DNA from: Vibrio splendidus
GTDB taxonomy: Bacteria > Pseudomonadota > Gammaproteobacteria > Enterobacterales > Vibrionaceae
DNA: 64,000 nucleotides
Direction: 5' to 3'
Assembly: GCF_001557875.1 (NCBI RefSeq)
Contig: NZ_LNRF01000001.1
Span: 744,001-808,000 of the forward strand
The notes beneath the pieces were generated by a model. It was not told where the DNA came from. It searched no databases and was given only the letters and a program-made list of their open reading frames with translations. Below are positions 16,750 through 25,963 of the stretch, piece after piece (position 1 is the stretch's first letter; each line of letters starts with the position of its first letter). A program made the position numbers and the translations under genes.

Positions 16750-19700
16750 ATGGATCCTATTTTATATATCGAAGTTGGCGGGGTAATTTGGCAGGTATTT
16801 CCTGACGGTACTTGGCAGCTATTACCCGCTACGCAAGCGAAGGTCGATGGCGTGCAAGTGGTGAGTATTGAACCTCAAAACTTGGACCAGACTCAACCTC
16901 TGACAGAACCACAAATAGAAGCTGTAGAACAACAGTTGGAAAAGGTTGTGACACAGCTTGTAAACAACATTGAAAGCTCGCCAGAACAGCCGAGTGCTTC
17001 AAACGACCAACCTAGCGCTAGTGCCTCTTTTATTGCCTATGTCCGATCTACACTAGACGAAACCCTGGCAGAAGCCGGTTTTGATACTCGACCAACAGAA
17101 TACTTTGAAGACGACGCAACATCGAATGAAGGCAACCTCGACATACTTTTACCGAGTGCTGCGTTAACCGTAGATATTTTAGATGGTGGTGACGGTTACG
17201 AAAACCAGTTCGAAGTACCTGGTGTCACGATTACGGGTACGGCTGTGGATGTTCGAGACGGGCGTACCGTTCTGCTAACGATCACTGACATTAATGGTAA
17301 TACGGTAACCACAACGGCAATCACAAGCGATGAAACTTATGTAGTAAACGGCGTTGATCTCTCATCATTGGCTGAAGGGGACCTCAAGGTCGATGCGGTT
17401 ATCGCTGATGAATTTGGGAATAGTATTGCTGCCAACGACTCTACAATCAAAGACACCCTAGCCACAATCGATGTCGATTTTGATGGCTTTGGTGACGAGT
17501 TTTACAACCAATTCGAAATTTCCAGCGGGGTTTTAGTCGGTACTGTTGCTAATGTTGAAGATGGCCAGACGATAAGCATTTCAATCACCGATAGCCAAGG
17601 TCTCACACAAGACTACACAACGACTGTATCCGGTGATACATGGACTCTGACTCTTCAAGACTACTCAAGCTTTGCAGAAGGCGAGCTGACCGTTGTTGCC
17701 AATACTATCGATATCGCCGGAAACCCAACCACAGCGACTGACATCATCGTTAAGGATACGCTTGCGAGTATTACTGCAAGCGTTGATGATGGCGGAGATG
17801 GTGTCCTCAACAGTTTCGAAATTCAATCCGCTAAATTCTACGGTACGGTACAAAATGTTGAGGATGGCCAAACGGTAAACATCCGTATTTCAGACAGCAC
17901 CACCAATGTTATCGTGCTGACGGCAACGGTAGTCAATGGCGCTTGGTCTGTGGAAGGTGTGGATTTAACGAGTTTTGCTGACGGTAGTATTACCATCGAG
18001 GCTGATACTATTGATATAGCTGGTAACCCAGCTACTGCGGTAAATAGTACAGGGGTCATTGTTATTGATACCGTCTCGCCTGTTATTGATATTGATACGT
18101 TAGACGGCTTTAGCATTTTGGCCTTTCGTAGTAGCCAACTTACCACGATGCAGGGTACAACCAATGTTGCAGAAGGGCTGCCAGTTTACATTGAAGTAAG
18201 CGATGGGACTCAGACCCTAGTCTTTGAAGGTGTTGTTGATTCTGCGGGTAATTGGCTGGTGGAGAATATTGATATTTCTGCCCTAGATTCATCTGCGGAA
18301 TGGACGATTGACGCAAAAGTTTTCAATACAGTCGGCAACGAGGCCATCGATGACATGCCGACGATTATTCTTCCTGAATCTGTGGTGTTTTCGGAAAACG
18401 TCATCGGTATTTTTGGCGATGAAACACAAACATCCGATATTCGCATCGATTTTGCAGACTTCTCGTTTGGTGATGATCAAAGTCTAGCTGAGTCATTAAC
18501 CTCTCAAGGCTTAACGATCACCGTCGCAGTATCGGCTGACAAGCAAAGCCTGGTTGGAACACGAAGCGATGGCCAAATTGTATTCGATGCTGCTATTTCC
18601 GGTAGTAACGTAAACATCAATTTCTTTAAGGCGATCGATCAAGAGGCCGGATTAGATTCAATTCAGACCGCTCTGGTTATTGAGGGTTTACAAACGGATG
18701 CGGACGGCACCACAGAGCTCGTTATTGGTCATCTACCTATTGTGATCAAAGACTCGGACCCACTCATTTTTGATGAATCTTATGAAGTTATTGAAGGTGA
18801 GGTGGTATCCGGCAATGTACTCAATAACGATATCGATCTTGATACCCAGCTAACCATAAAAAGCGTTGAAGTTGATGGGTCGACCCAAACAATATCAGGC
18901 AGTGCCCCTGTATCATTTACTCTTGATGAAGGTGTTTTAACTGTTTTTGCAAATGGTCACTGGACGTTTGTCGCCAACAGAAACTTAGATCACACCGTAG
19001 CTCAAAATATCACTTTCAACTATGTCGCAGGCGATAGCAGCAATGATTTCGGAAATGGCACGGCAGTCATCGATATTTTTGATGGTGATACGGGGTTAGT
19101 TGTCGATGGGACAACGACCAGCTCTGAAGGTGATGTATCTGATGGAGTCCAAACTGTCGTCGGTCAGTTTACTGTTTCCGCAGGCTCAGATAATCCAGAT
19201 CCCGCCTCGATTGTATTTAATGCCAATACCTTAGTGCAGCTAGACGCCTTGGGCTTGACGACTGGAGATGAGGTGTTTCCTCTAACTTACACGTTAGCCA
19301 ATGATGGTAAAGCGATTACTGCACAAGCAAATGGTGAAACGATATTCACGCTAACGTTGAGTGCAGTTGCTAGTGGGATTGATGTTCTAGCAGATGTGAC
19401 ATTAGTGTTAGAGCAGCCTATAAACCACCTGATCAGCAACGATTCTATTACTTTACCACTTATTATTGATGGGAAAGATTTAGATGGTACTGCTTTAGAG
19501 CAAGGGCAATTCGATTGGATTATCCAAGATGGAGTCGACCCAGTACTAACTTCAACTAGCAATGCTGCTGTGGACGAAGCAAATCTTATTAACAGCAGTG
19601 TTTCTGATACAGGAACGTTCAATCTCAACGTTGGAAGTGACTTTGTCGAGTCCGTATTTTTCGATGCTGCAGATCAGCCGCAGTTATTTAGTGGGGGCGT

Positions 19701-22700
19701 ACAGATCATTTATGTGGTTTCTGCTGATGGAAGCGAACTGGTCGGTTATATCGGCTCGGAAAGTGCAGAAAACAAAGCCTTTACCTTGAGCTTTACCTCT
19801 CCGTCAGGTGAAGCGGATACTGATGTCACTTACACCTTTGAACTATTCAAAGGGCTTGACCAAGACAATATTACAGACGAACTACCATTTGTTGTCACCG
19901 CTAGAGATGATGACAACGATGAAACCAAGTTAACCTTGAATGTATCAGTGACTGATGGCGGCGAGCCAACGATTGGTTCTGGAATGGTTGAATTGAGTGA
20001 AATTCCTGTTGCTGATAGTACTCCATCGGGAGTTGGGTCAACAGCAAACGTGAGCTTGGCTGTTACCGCTGGCAATGACCCTCTGGTTTTCTTAGGTTTG
20101 GATGTAACCACAGGCCAAGCTGTTCTTGATAGCGACGGTGTCCCGGTAACCAGTAATGGTGAAGCACTGACTTGGCGTGATAACGGTAATGGTACTTTTG
20201 ATGCTGTTCTTGGTAATGGCGATGCTGTTTTCAAAATCAAATTACCCGATGACTTCAGCCTTGAAGCCAATGGTTCGACAAACGTTGATGTCGTTATTGA
20301 GCTGTATCAGTCCATTGATCACGGCTCAGGTTTAAAAGACACCGAGCTGACGATTCCAGCTTCTATCGTCACCATTGACTCTGATGGCTCGAGAGACACG
20401 CAAGAGTCTGATATTAAGATCTATGATGGTAAAGATCCTGAAATCTCGGTGACTGGAAGTATCTCAGTTGATGAAGATGGTTTACTAGGAGATGGTCAGC
20501 AAGTTGGAGTAGAAGATAGCAGTCCTTCTTTGGGTATTATTGAGGGCTCCGATGATGTTGTCTCTGTCACAGTAAACACTGCTGCTTTTGATGGCCTTGG
20601 TTACACCAGTGCTGGGAAAGTGCTCTCCCTTAAAGCTGCTGATTCTGATGGTTGGTATTATGGGCAAGATACTGACGGCAACAACGTATTTAGGATTCGC
20701 TTTAATACTGACGGAACCACTGAATTTGATCTCTACGCACCACTAGACCATGCCACGGGCGATGGTGAAAACAATCTAGCTCTTAATTTTGAACTGACAG
20801 TTAATGATGCGGATGGAGACAGTTCTGATCCTGCTATTTATTCTGTCAACGTAACAGATGATGTTCCGACTGCTCGAGATGGTTCTATTGAAATGGTTGA
20901 GGGTGATAACCTCAATGGACAGTTCCTAACCGAAGAATTTGCAGGCGCAGACGGCGCAGAAATTATTAGCTTCACTTATCGAAATATCACGTATACCTTT
21001 GATAACGCAGGTACGCCAATCACGATCAATCTAATTAATGATTATGATGGCGGTTCCACTTACGGCCAGTTTACGCTCTCACCAGATGGTAGCTACCAGT
21101 TAACTACGAACCCGAATGTAACGACTAATCCTGCCGATCCTAAGATTGTCGATGACATTGATTACTTGGTGCGAGATGCGGATGGCGATGAAGTCGTTAG
21201 TAACGCAGAGCTTATATTGGATGATAACGAAGGTTTTATTCGTTATGAAGATTCTGAAACCACAGAAGATAACGATGCGATTATTGTCGTCAGTGTCTCA
21301 ACAGGTGATATTGACCAAAGCGAAACGGTTACGGCTATCGAATTCTCCGAAGCATCGCTAAACGGTGGTAGCTTGTACCTTGATGGGGTGCTACTTCAAG
21401 TTGTTGACAGCAAGGTCACCTTATCAGGAAGTCAGCTGACAGCGATTGATAGTCAGTTTACTGGTCCTAATGGACAGTTAACCTATCGTCCGGCCCTCCA
21501 TGAATCTAACACCACGTCGACGGTTATTTTGGCGATTAACGCCATCATTAGCACGGATACTGTTCCAAAAGAACTCACAGCCGATATTGCGGTTTCCGTT
21601 TTACCTGTAGCCGATGCGCCGGATTGGTCAGACTCGGTCTTCACTTATCAATCTGTAGAAGATGACGCTGACCCTATTAAGCTTGATATTACCGCTCAAC
21701 TCGTCGACCAAGACTCCTCTGAAGCACTGTCCTACACCATTAGTGGTATTCCCGATGGGTTAAATATCACCTTGAATGGAGCCTCAATTAAAGAGGGTAA
21801 AGCGTACACGCAGAACCAAATCGATAAAATGGAAATCAGAGCCGATGAAAACCTAGCGGGTCGATTCGAATTTGAGATTACTGCGGTCGCAACAGAATCG
21901 GGTAATACCTTCGCGGATCCTGGTGATAAAACAGCCGATATTGTCAATACCGTAGTGGTCGAAATTTCACCGGATGCAGATACTCCGCATTTATCAGTGA
22001 AAGATTATAAGGGATTAGAGGATGAAGCTATTTATCTCAAAGATGTCATTGAAGGCACTCTTACCGACACCGATGGTTCTGAATCGTTAAGTTATATTAT
22101 CCAAGTTCAAGATGGTTGGTCTGTTGAAGGTGATGGTACCGCAAAGATAGGCAATAATTCCTATTCAGTCACTGCCGAAGCAATCGCCAATGGTGTTGCT
22201 TATATTCAGCCTAAAGAAGACATCAGTTCCTTTACTGAAGACCTGTCAATAAACGTAACAGCGATAGCGACCGAGTCGACGGTCGATTCACTTATTCCTA
22301 TCAATGGGCAAGCGTCAAGTGATACAAAAACCATCAACATCTTTTTGAAAGGTGTGGTGGATGAACCTATCGCGGTAGACGGTGGTAATGGTCATTGGCA
22401 ATACGACAGTGACAGTAAAGTCATCAGCAACCAATCGGTCTTAAATGAAGATGGGTTAATACAGCTCGACTTCCTCATACAAACGACGGATGACGATGTT
22501 TCAGAAGAGATCAACATACTGCTTACCAACATTCCGGAAGGCACTTTGCTGGTGAATGCGCTGGGTGAGCCAGTATCACTGACGATTGCGTATGTTGATG
22601 GTGTTACAGGACCTGTATTCCAAGTATCTAACGCTCAACTGAATGACCTGTACCTCAAGCCGGTTCCTGACTTTAGTGGTGAATTAGAACTCACCGTTAT

Positions 22701-25700
22701 TGCTATCTCAACTGAGCCCGATGGTGATTCGGGCGAATTTCCGATGACACTTAAAGTAGAGTTAGCGCCTGTTGTTGATCAAAAAGACGGTCAAGTGGTG
22801 AGTACTGAAGGGATCGAAGATAGTCAAATAGGCCTTAACCTTGAGCCTTCAGTGAATCAGGATATTGATGGCAGCGAATCCTTGACGGGATATGTCATTG
22901 ATAGCCTACCTGCAGATCTCACTCTTTATTTCGACGGCAGTATAATTGAAGTGCCTGCTTTAGGTTTAGATTTAGAAAGTTTATTGGATAGCACAACGCC
23001 AACTTTGGCTGAGCTTTTAAATAGTGGGAGATTGTCAGTAACTGCAACGGAAGATTTGAGTGGTACCTTCTCAATACCAATTACCTATCAAGTTACCGAC
23101 ACTTCTCCAACGGGTGCAACTGCTGTTAAAGACATTGCAGGCTCTATTAGTGTGACCGTAGATGCTCGTGTCGAACTAGATACTCGATTAGAAGGTTCTA
23201 CAGAGCTGTTACAGAGTACAGATGGCTCGCCTGTTGATATATCTAACGCCGTGACATTCGTCGACGCGGATATCGATGGGTCAGAGTACCTCGATTATAT
23301 TTTGATCGAAATTCCCGACGGCTATTCGTTGATTGTTGAGCACCCTAATGGTGCCGCGCAAGATAGCTCGGGGAACTGGATTATATCGGCGGATGGGCTA
23401 ACGAGTGACTCTTTCCAAGAGCTTGCAGCGTACATTTTAGATAATGCGACGATTTCCAGTCCAAGTGATACTCCGGTACTGGATATTGTGGTTCGTGCTC
23501 GTGTGATTGATGGCGAAGATGCGAGATATATTGATGCGACTTTCCCGCTGCAAATTACTGGTCATGATGGCGGTGGCGGCAGTTGTGATCCTGTTGGTCC
23601 ACCAAGCCCGATTCAACCCGATGGCGAAATTAAAACACCTGAAGGGGAAGATATTGATCTTACTGGTTTGTTAAACACCGATGTTGGCAGTGATCCAGAC
23701 AATGAAATCTCTTTCTATATTCCTGCCGATTCACTTCCTGAAGGCGTTGAGATCTCCGGTGATGGTGTGATTGCTGAATACGATGCTTCTGGTGAGATCG
23801 TCGGTTATTCAATCACTGCAGATGGTCTTTCTAAGCTTACGTTAACAGGCTTAGATGAAGACTTTGCTGGCTGTATCGACTTTACGATTGAAACCATTGA
23901 GACTTCTCCTTGTAACGGAGATACCGTCACAACAGACCAAACAATCAGTATTCAAGTTCTACCCGTTGTGGACGACATTACGGTCGTGACTGACGCTACA
24001 ACCGTTCAAGAAGACACCGCGACAGACCTTAATCTTGAGCTAGTCCTTGGTGACAGCGTTGAAACAGGGCAGTTAATAACAGGTGAAGGTAACAGCGCGA
24101 CTGGTAAAGAAACTGTTAACTCTCTGACGGTGAGTATTTCTAATGGAGCAACCTTGTCTGAAACTCCAACAGACACCGGGCTGTTAGTTGACAATGGTGA
24201 TGGGACTTGGACGGTCACAGACCCTAGCCGTTTGAGTGATGTGTTAGTTACGCCACCTGAGCATTATAGTGGTGAAATCACCCTCACTGTGACAGCAAAT
24301 ATTACCGATAAAGCAGATTGCGTGACTGAAACGGATACGCAAGATAAAACGACAGTCGTGACTATTACTGTTGAGCCAGTCGCTGATGCGGCGAACTTGA
24401 TAACAGAAGATATTATCGGAGACGAAGATAATTACATTTCATTGTCATCACTTAGCGCAGAGCTGATTGACCAAGATGGCTCTGAAAATATGTCGCTTTC
24501 GTTGAAGGGAGTTCCTGAAGGCGCAGTTGTCGCGATTAAAATCGGAGACAACTATGAGCTGGTTCCAAACAATGGTGCTGATGGCGGTACCTTCGATGGA
24601 AACCCTACCTATGAGTGGCAGTTAGATCCAAGTCAGTTATCTAATCTAGTCATTCTGCCACCAAGAGACTTTAGTGGTGACATTAATCTGTCTCTAGAGG
24701 CGATTACTCAAGAAATTGGTACGACGGATATCCGTTATACCCAATCTGAATTTACTGTAGGTGTTAACCCTATAGGTGACAAAGTTGAGTTTTTCGACTT
24801 GCCAGAGCAACTATCTGGTAGCGAGGATGACGGCATTGTTATACCGCTCGATGCCAATAGTTTTGAGACTAATAGTGATGAGTTCTTATCAATTACCGTA
24901 ACGGTGAATTCGACTTCGGATCCATCAGGTTTAGTCGGGCTAGATCGAATTCGAATTGGCTCTGAGACCTCTTCATTTATTTCTTTAGGTAATGGTAGTG
25001 CACAAGCAACGATCCTCGTTGCTGCTAGCTCTGTGGATGAACTCGAATTCTTTGCTGGCGACGCGTGGGGCAATCTCGACATCACGATTACTGGTCAAAC
25101 TGTCGACCAAAATACGGTGCTTGGTGACTTGGTCACAGATATTGGTGATCCAAGTTCACAAGATATGACCTTGGTTATCACACCGGAACCTGACGCTCCG
25201 TTGCTGAGCGTTGAATATCCATCAATAGTCGCGGAAGCAAGCGGCACGATTCCTCTAGGCTTAGATCTTTCTTTGGTTAACCCCGCTGATTCAGAGGAAG
25301 GTTTTATCACCATCTATGACATCCCTGCTGGTTTGACCTTCTCACATGGTTCGACGGTCGGCGGACAATACGTGGTGGACTTGGCAGATGTGCCTAACCT
25401 AGCGATAACAGGAGGCTACAACAGTGGTGATCAATTTGACCTAACGATAGAGCCGTCTGCAGAGATAGGCAATAACCAAGCGGTCGGGTTACCCCAAACC
25501 GTATCGATTGAGTTTGTCGCTGAAGGAGATTCTACGATTACCGCGACAGACGATAACGATCTGCTGATTGGCGGTACAGGCTCTGACAATTTTGTGTTTG
25601 AATCATCAGGTTTGGGCAGCGCTGAGGCACCAAGCTACGATGTGGTTCAAGACTTTGATGCGTCACCGGACACGGATGCAATTGATTTGTCGGGGATTCT

Positions 25701-25929
25701 AGGAGGCTTAGGCATAGCGACTGGTATCGGTGCAACACAATACCTCGATCTAGAAGAATCAGTGGAAGGCGTAACGATATCTATCAAGACCAATGGAGAC
25801 GATGACGTTCAGCAAAATATTTTGCTCGCCGATGTTACATATGATGACTTGTACCAAGGTGATAGCAGTAGTGCATTAGAAGCACAGATTCTACAAAAAA
25901 TGATAGAAGACAATAATTTAACGCTGTAA
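16750..25929 (+). CDS. Giant LapA/FrhA-like RTX-class adhesin secreted by type I secretion
   Basis: A 3059-residue secreted surface protein. Residues 1-75 form a retention module (starts MDPILYIEVGGVIWQVFPDG, ends in a Gln/Glu-rich helix). A dialanine lies at 137-138 (PSAALTV), a possible LapG-like cut site. Residues about 139-550 hold four Ig-like repeats of about 100 residues; further T1SS-143/VCBS-like and cadherin-like Asp-rich domains fill most of the rest. Only four cysteines occur, at about 2279, 2375, 2388 and 2524. The C-terminus has one RTX nonamer (GGTGSDNFV, about 2941) and a VCA0849-type secretion signal. ATG 16750 follows AAGGAAGAGG. It heads the secretion operon; a role in biofilm or host attachment is inferred. 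Confidence 0.9.
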   Translation: MDPILYIEVGGVIWQVFPDGTWQLLPATQAKVDGVQVVSIEPQNLDQTQPLTEPQIEAVEQQLEKVVTQLVNNIESSPEQPSASNDQPSASASFIAYVRSTLDETLAEAGFDTRPTEYFEDDATSNEGNLDILLPSAALTVDILDGGDGYENQFEVPGVTITGTAVDVRDGRTVLLTITDINGNTVTTTAITSDETYVVNGVDLSSLAEGDLKVDAVIADEFGNSIAANDSTIKDTLATIDVDFDGFGDEFYNQFEISSGVLVGTVANVEDGQTISISITDSQGLTQDYTTTVSGDTWTLTLQDYSSFAEGELTVVANTIDIAGNPTTATDIIVKDTLASITASVDDGGDGVLNSFEIQSAKFYGTVQNVEDGQTVNIRISDSTTNVIVLTATVVNGAWSVEGVDLTSFADGSITIEADTIDIAGNPATAVNSTGVIVIDTVSPVIDIDTLDGFSILAFRSSQLTTMQGTTNVAEGLPVYIEVSDGTQTLVFEGVVDSAGNWLVENIDISALDSSAEWTIDAKVFNTVGNEAIDDMPTIILPESVVFSENVIGIFGDETQTSDIRIDFADFSFGDDQSLAESLTSQGLTITVAVSADKQSLVGTRSDGQIVFDAAISGSNVNINFFKAIDQEAGLDSIQTALVIEGLQTDADGTTELVIGHLPIVIKDSDPLIFDESYEVIEGEVVSGNVLNNDIDLDTQLTIKSVEVDGSTQTISGSAPVSFTLDEGVLTVFANGHWTFVANRNLDHTVAQNITFNYVAGDSSNDFGNGTAVIDIFDGDTGLVVDGTTTSSEGDVSDGVQTVVGQFTVSAGSDNPDPASIVFNANTLVQLDALGLTTGDEVFPLTYTLANDGKAITAQANGETIFTLTLSAVASGIDVLADVTLVLEQPINHLISNDSITLPLIIDGKDLDGTALEQGQFDWIIQDGVDPVLTSTSNAAVDEANLINSSVSDTGTFNLNVGSDFVESVFFDAADQPQLFSGGVQIIYVVSADGSELVGYIGSESAENKAFTLSFTSPSGEADTDVTYTFELFKGLDQDNITDELPFVVTARDDDNDETKLTLNVSVTDGGEPTIGSGMVELSEIPVADSTPSGVGSTANVSLAVTAGNDPLVFLGLDVTTGQAVLDSDGVPVTSNGEALTWRDNGNGTFDAVLGNGDAVFKIKLPDDFSLEANGSTNVDVVIELYQSIDHGSGLKDTELTIPASIVTIDSDGSRDTQESDIKIYDGKDPEISVTGSISVDEDGLLGDGQQVGVEDSSPSLGIIEGSDDVVSVTVNTAAFDGLGYTSAGKVLSLKAADSDGWYYGQDTDGNNVFRIRFNTDGTTEFDLYAPLDHATGDGENNLALNFELTVNDADGDSSDPAIYSVNVTDDVPTARDGSIEMVEGDNLNGQFLTEEFAGADGAEIISFTYRNITYTFDNAGTPITINLINDYDGGSTYGQFTLSPDGSYQLTTNPNVTTNPADPKIVDDIDYLVRDADGDEVVSNAELILDDNEGFIRYEDSETTEDNDAIIVVSVSTGDIDQSETVTAIEFSEASLNGGSLYLDGVLLQVVDSKVTLSGSQLTAIDSQFTGPNGQLTYRPALHESNTTSTVILAINAIISTDTVPKELTADIAVSVLPVADAPDWSDSVFTYQSVEDDADPIKLDITAQLVDQDSSEALSYTISGIPDGLNITLNGASIKEGKAYTQNQIDKMEIRADENLAGRFEFEITAVATESGNTFADPGDKTADIVNTVVVEISPDADTPHLSVKDYKGLEDEAIYLKDVIEGTLTDTDGSESLSYIIQVQDGWSVEGDGTAKIGNNSYSVTAEAIANGVAYIQPKEDISSFTEDLSINVTAIATESTVDSLIPINGQASSDTKTINIFLKGVVDEPIAVDGGNGHWQYDSDSKVISNQSVLNEDGLIQLDFLIQTTDDDVSEEINILLTNIPEGTLLVNALGEPVSLTIAYVDGVTGPVFQVSNAQLNDLYLKPVPDFSGELELTVIAISTEPDGDSGEFPMTLKVELAPVVDQKDGQVVSTEGIEDSQIGLNLEPSVNQDIDGSESLTGYVIDSLPADLTLYFDGSIIEVPALGLDLESLLDSTTPTLAELLNSGRLSVTATEDLSGTFSIPITYQVTDTSPTGATAVKDIAGSISVTVDARVELDTRLEGSTELLQSTDGSPVDISNAVTFVDADIDGSEYLDYILIEIPDGYSLIVEHPNGAAQDSSGNWIISADGLTSDSFQELAAYILDNATISSPSDTPVLDIVVRARVIDGEDARYIDATFPLQITGHDGGGGSCDPVGPPSPIQPDGEIKTPEGEDIDLTGLLNTDVGSDPDNEISFYIPADSLPEGVEISGDGVIAEYDASGEIVGYSITADGLSKLTLTGLDEDFAGCIDFTIETIETSPCNGDTVTTDQTISIQVLPVVDDITVVTDATTVQEDTATDLNLELVLGDSVETGQLITGEGNSATGKETVNSLTVSISNGATLSETPTDTGLLVDNGDGTWTVTDPSRLSDVLVTPPEHYSGEITLTVTANITDKADCVTETDTQDKTTVVTITVEPVADAANLITEDIIGDEDNYISLSSLSAELIDQDGSENMSLSLKGVPEGAVVAIKIGDNYELVPNNGADGGTFDGNPTYEWQLDPSQLSNLVILPPRDFSGDINLSLEAITQEIGTTDIRYTQSEFTVGVNPIGDKVEFFDLPEQLSGSEDDGIVIPLDANSFETNSDEFLSITVTVNSTSDPSGLVGLDRIRIGSETSSFISLGNGSAQATILVAASSVDELEFFAGDAWGNLDITITGQTVDQNTVLGDLVTDIGDPSSQDMTLVITPEPDAPLLSVEYPSIVAEASGTIPLGLDLSLVNPADSEEGFITIYDIPAGLTFSHGSTVGGQYVVDLADVPNLAITGGYNSGDQFDLTIEPSAEIGNNQAVGLPQTVSIEFVAEGDSTITATDDNDLLIGGTGSDNFVFESSGLGSAEAPSYDVVQDFDASPDTDAIDLSGILGGLGIATGIGATQYLDLEESVEGVTISIKTNGDDDVQQNILLADVTYDDLYQGDSSSALEAQILQKMIEDNNLTL

Positions 25930-25963
25930 GTTAGATGTACAGTCTATAAAAGGAAGTTTTAGA

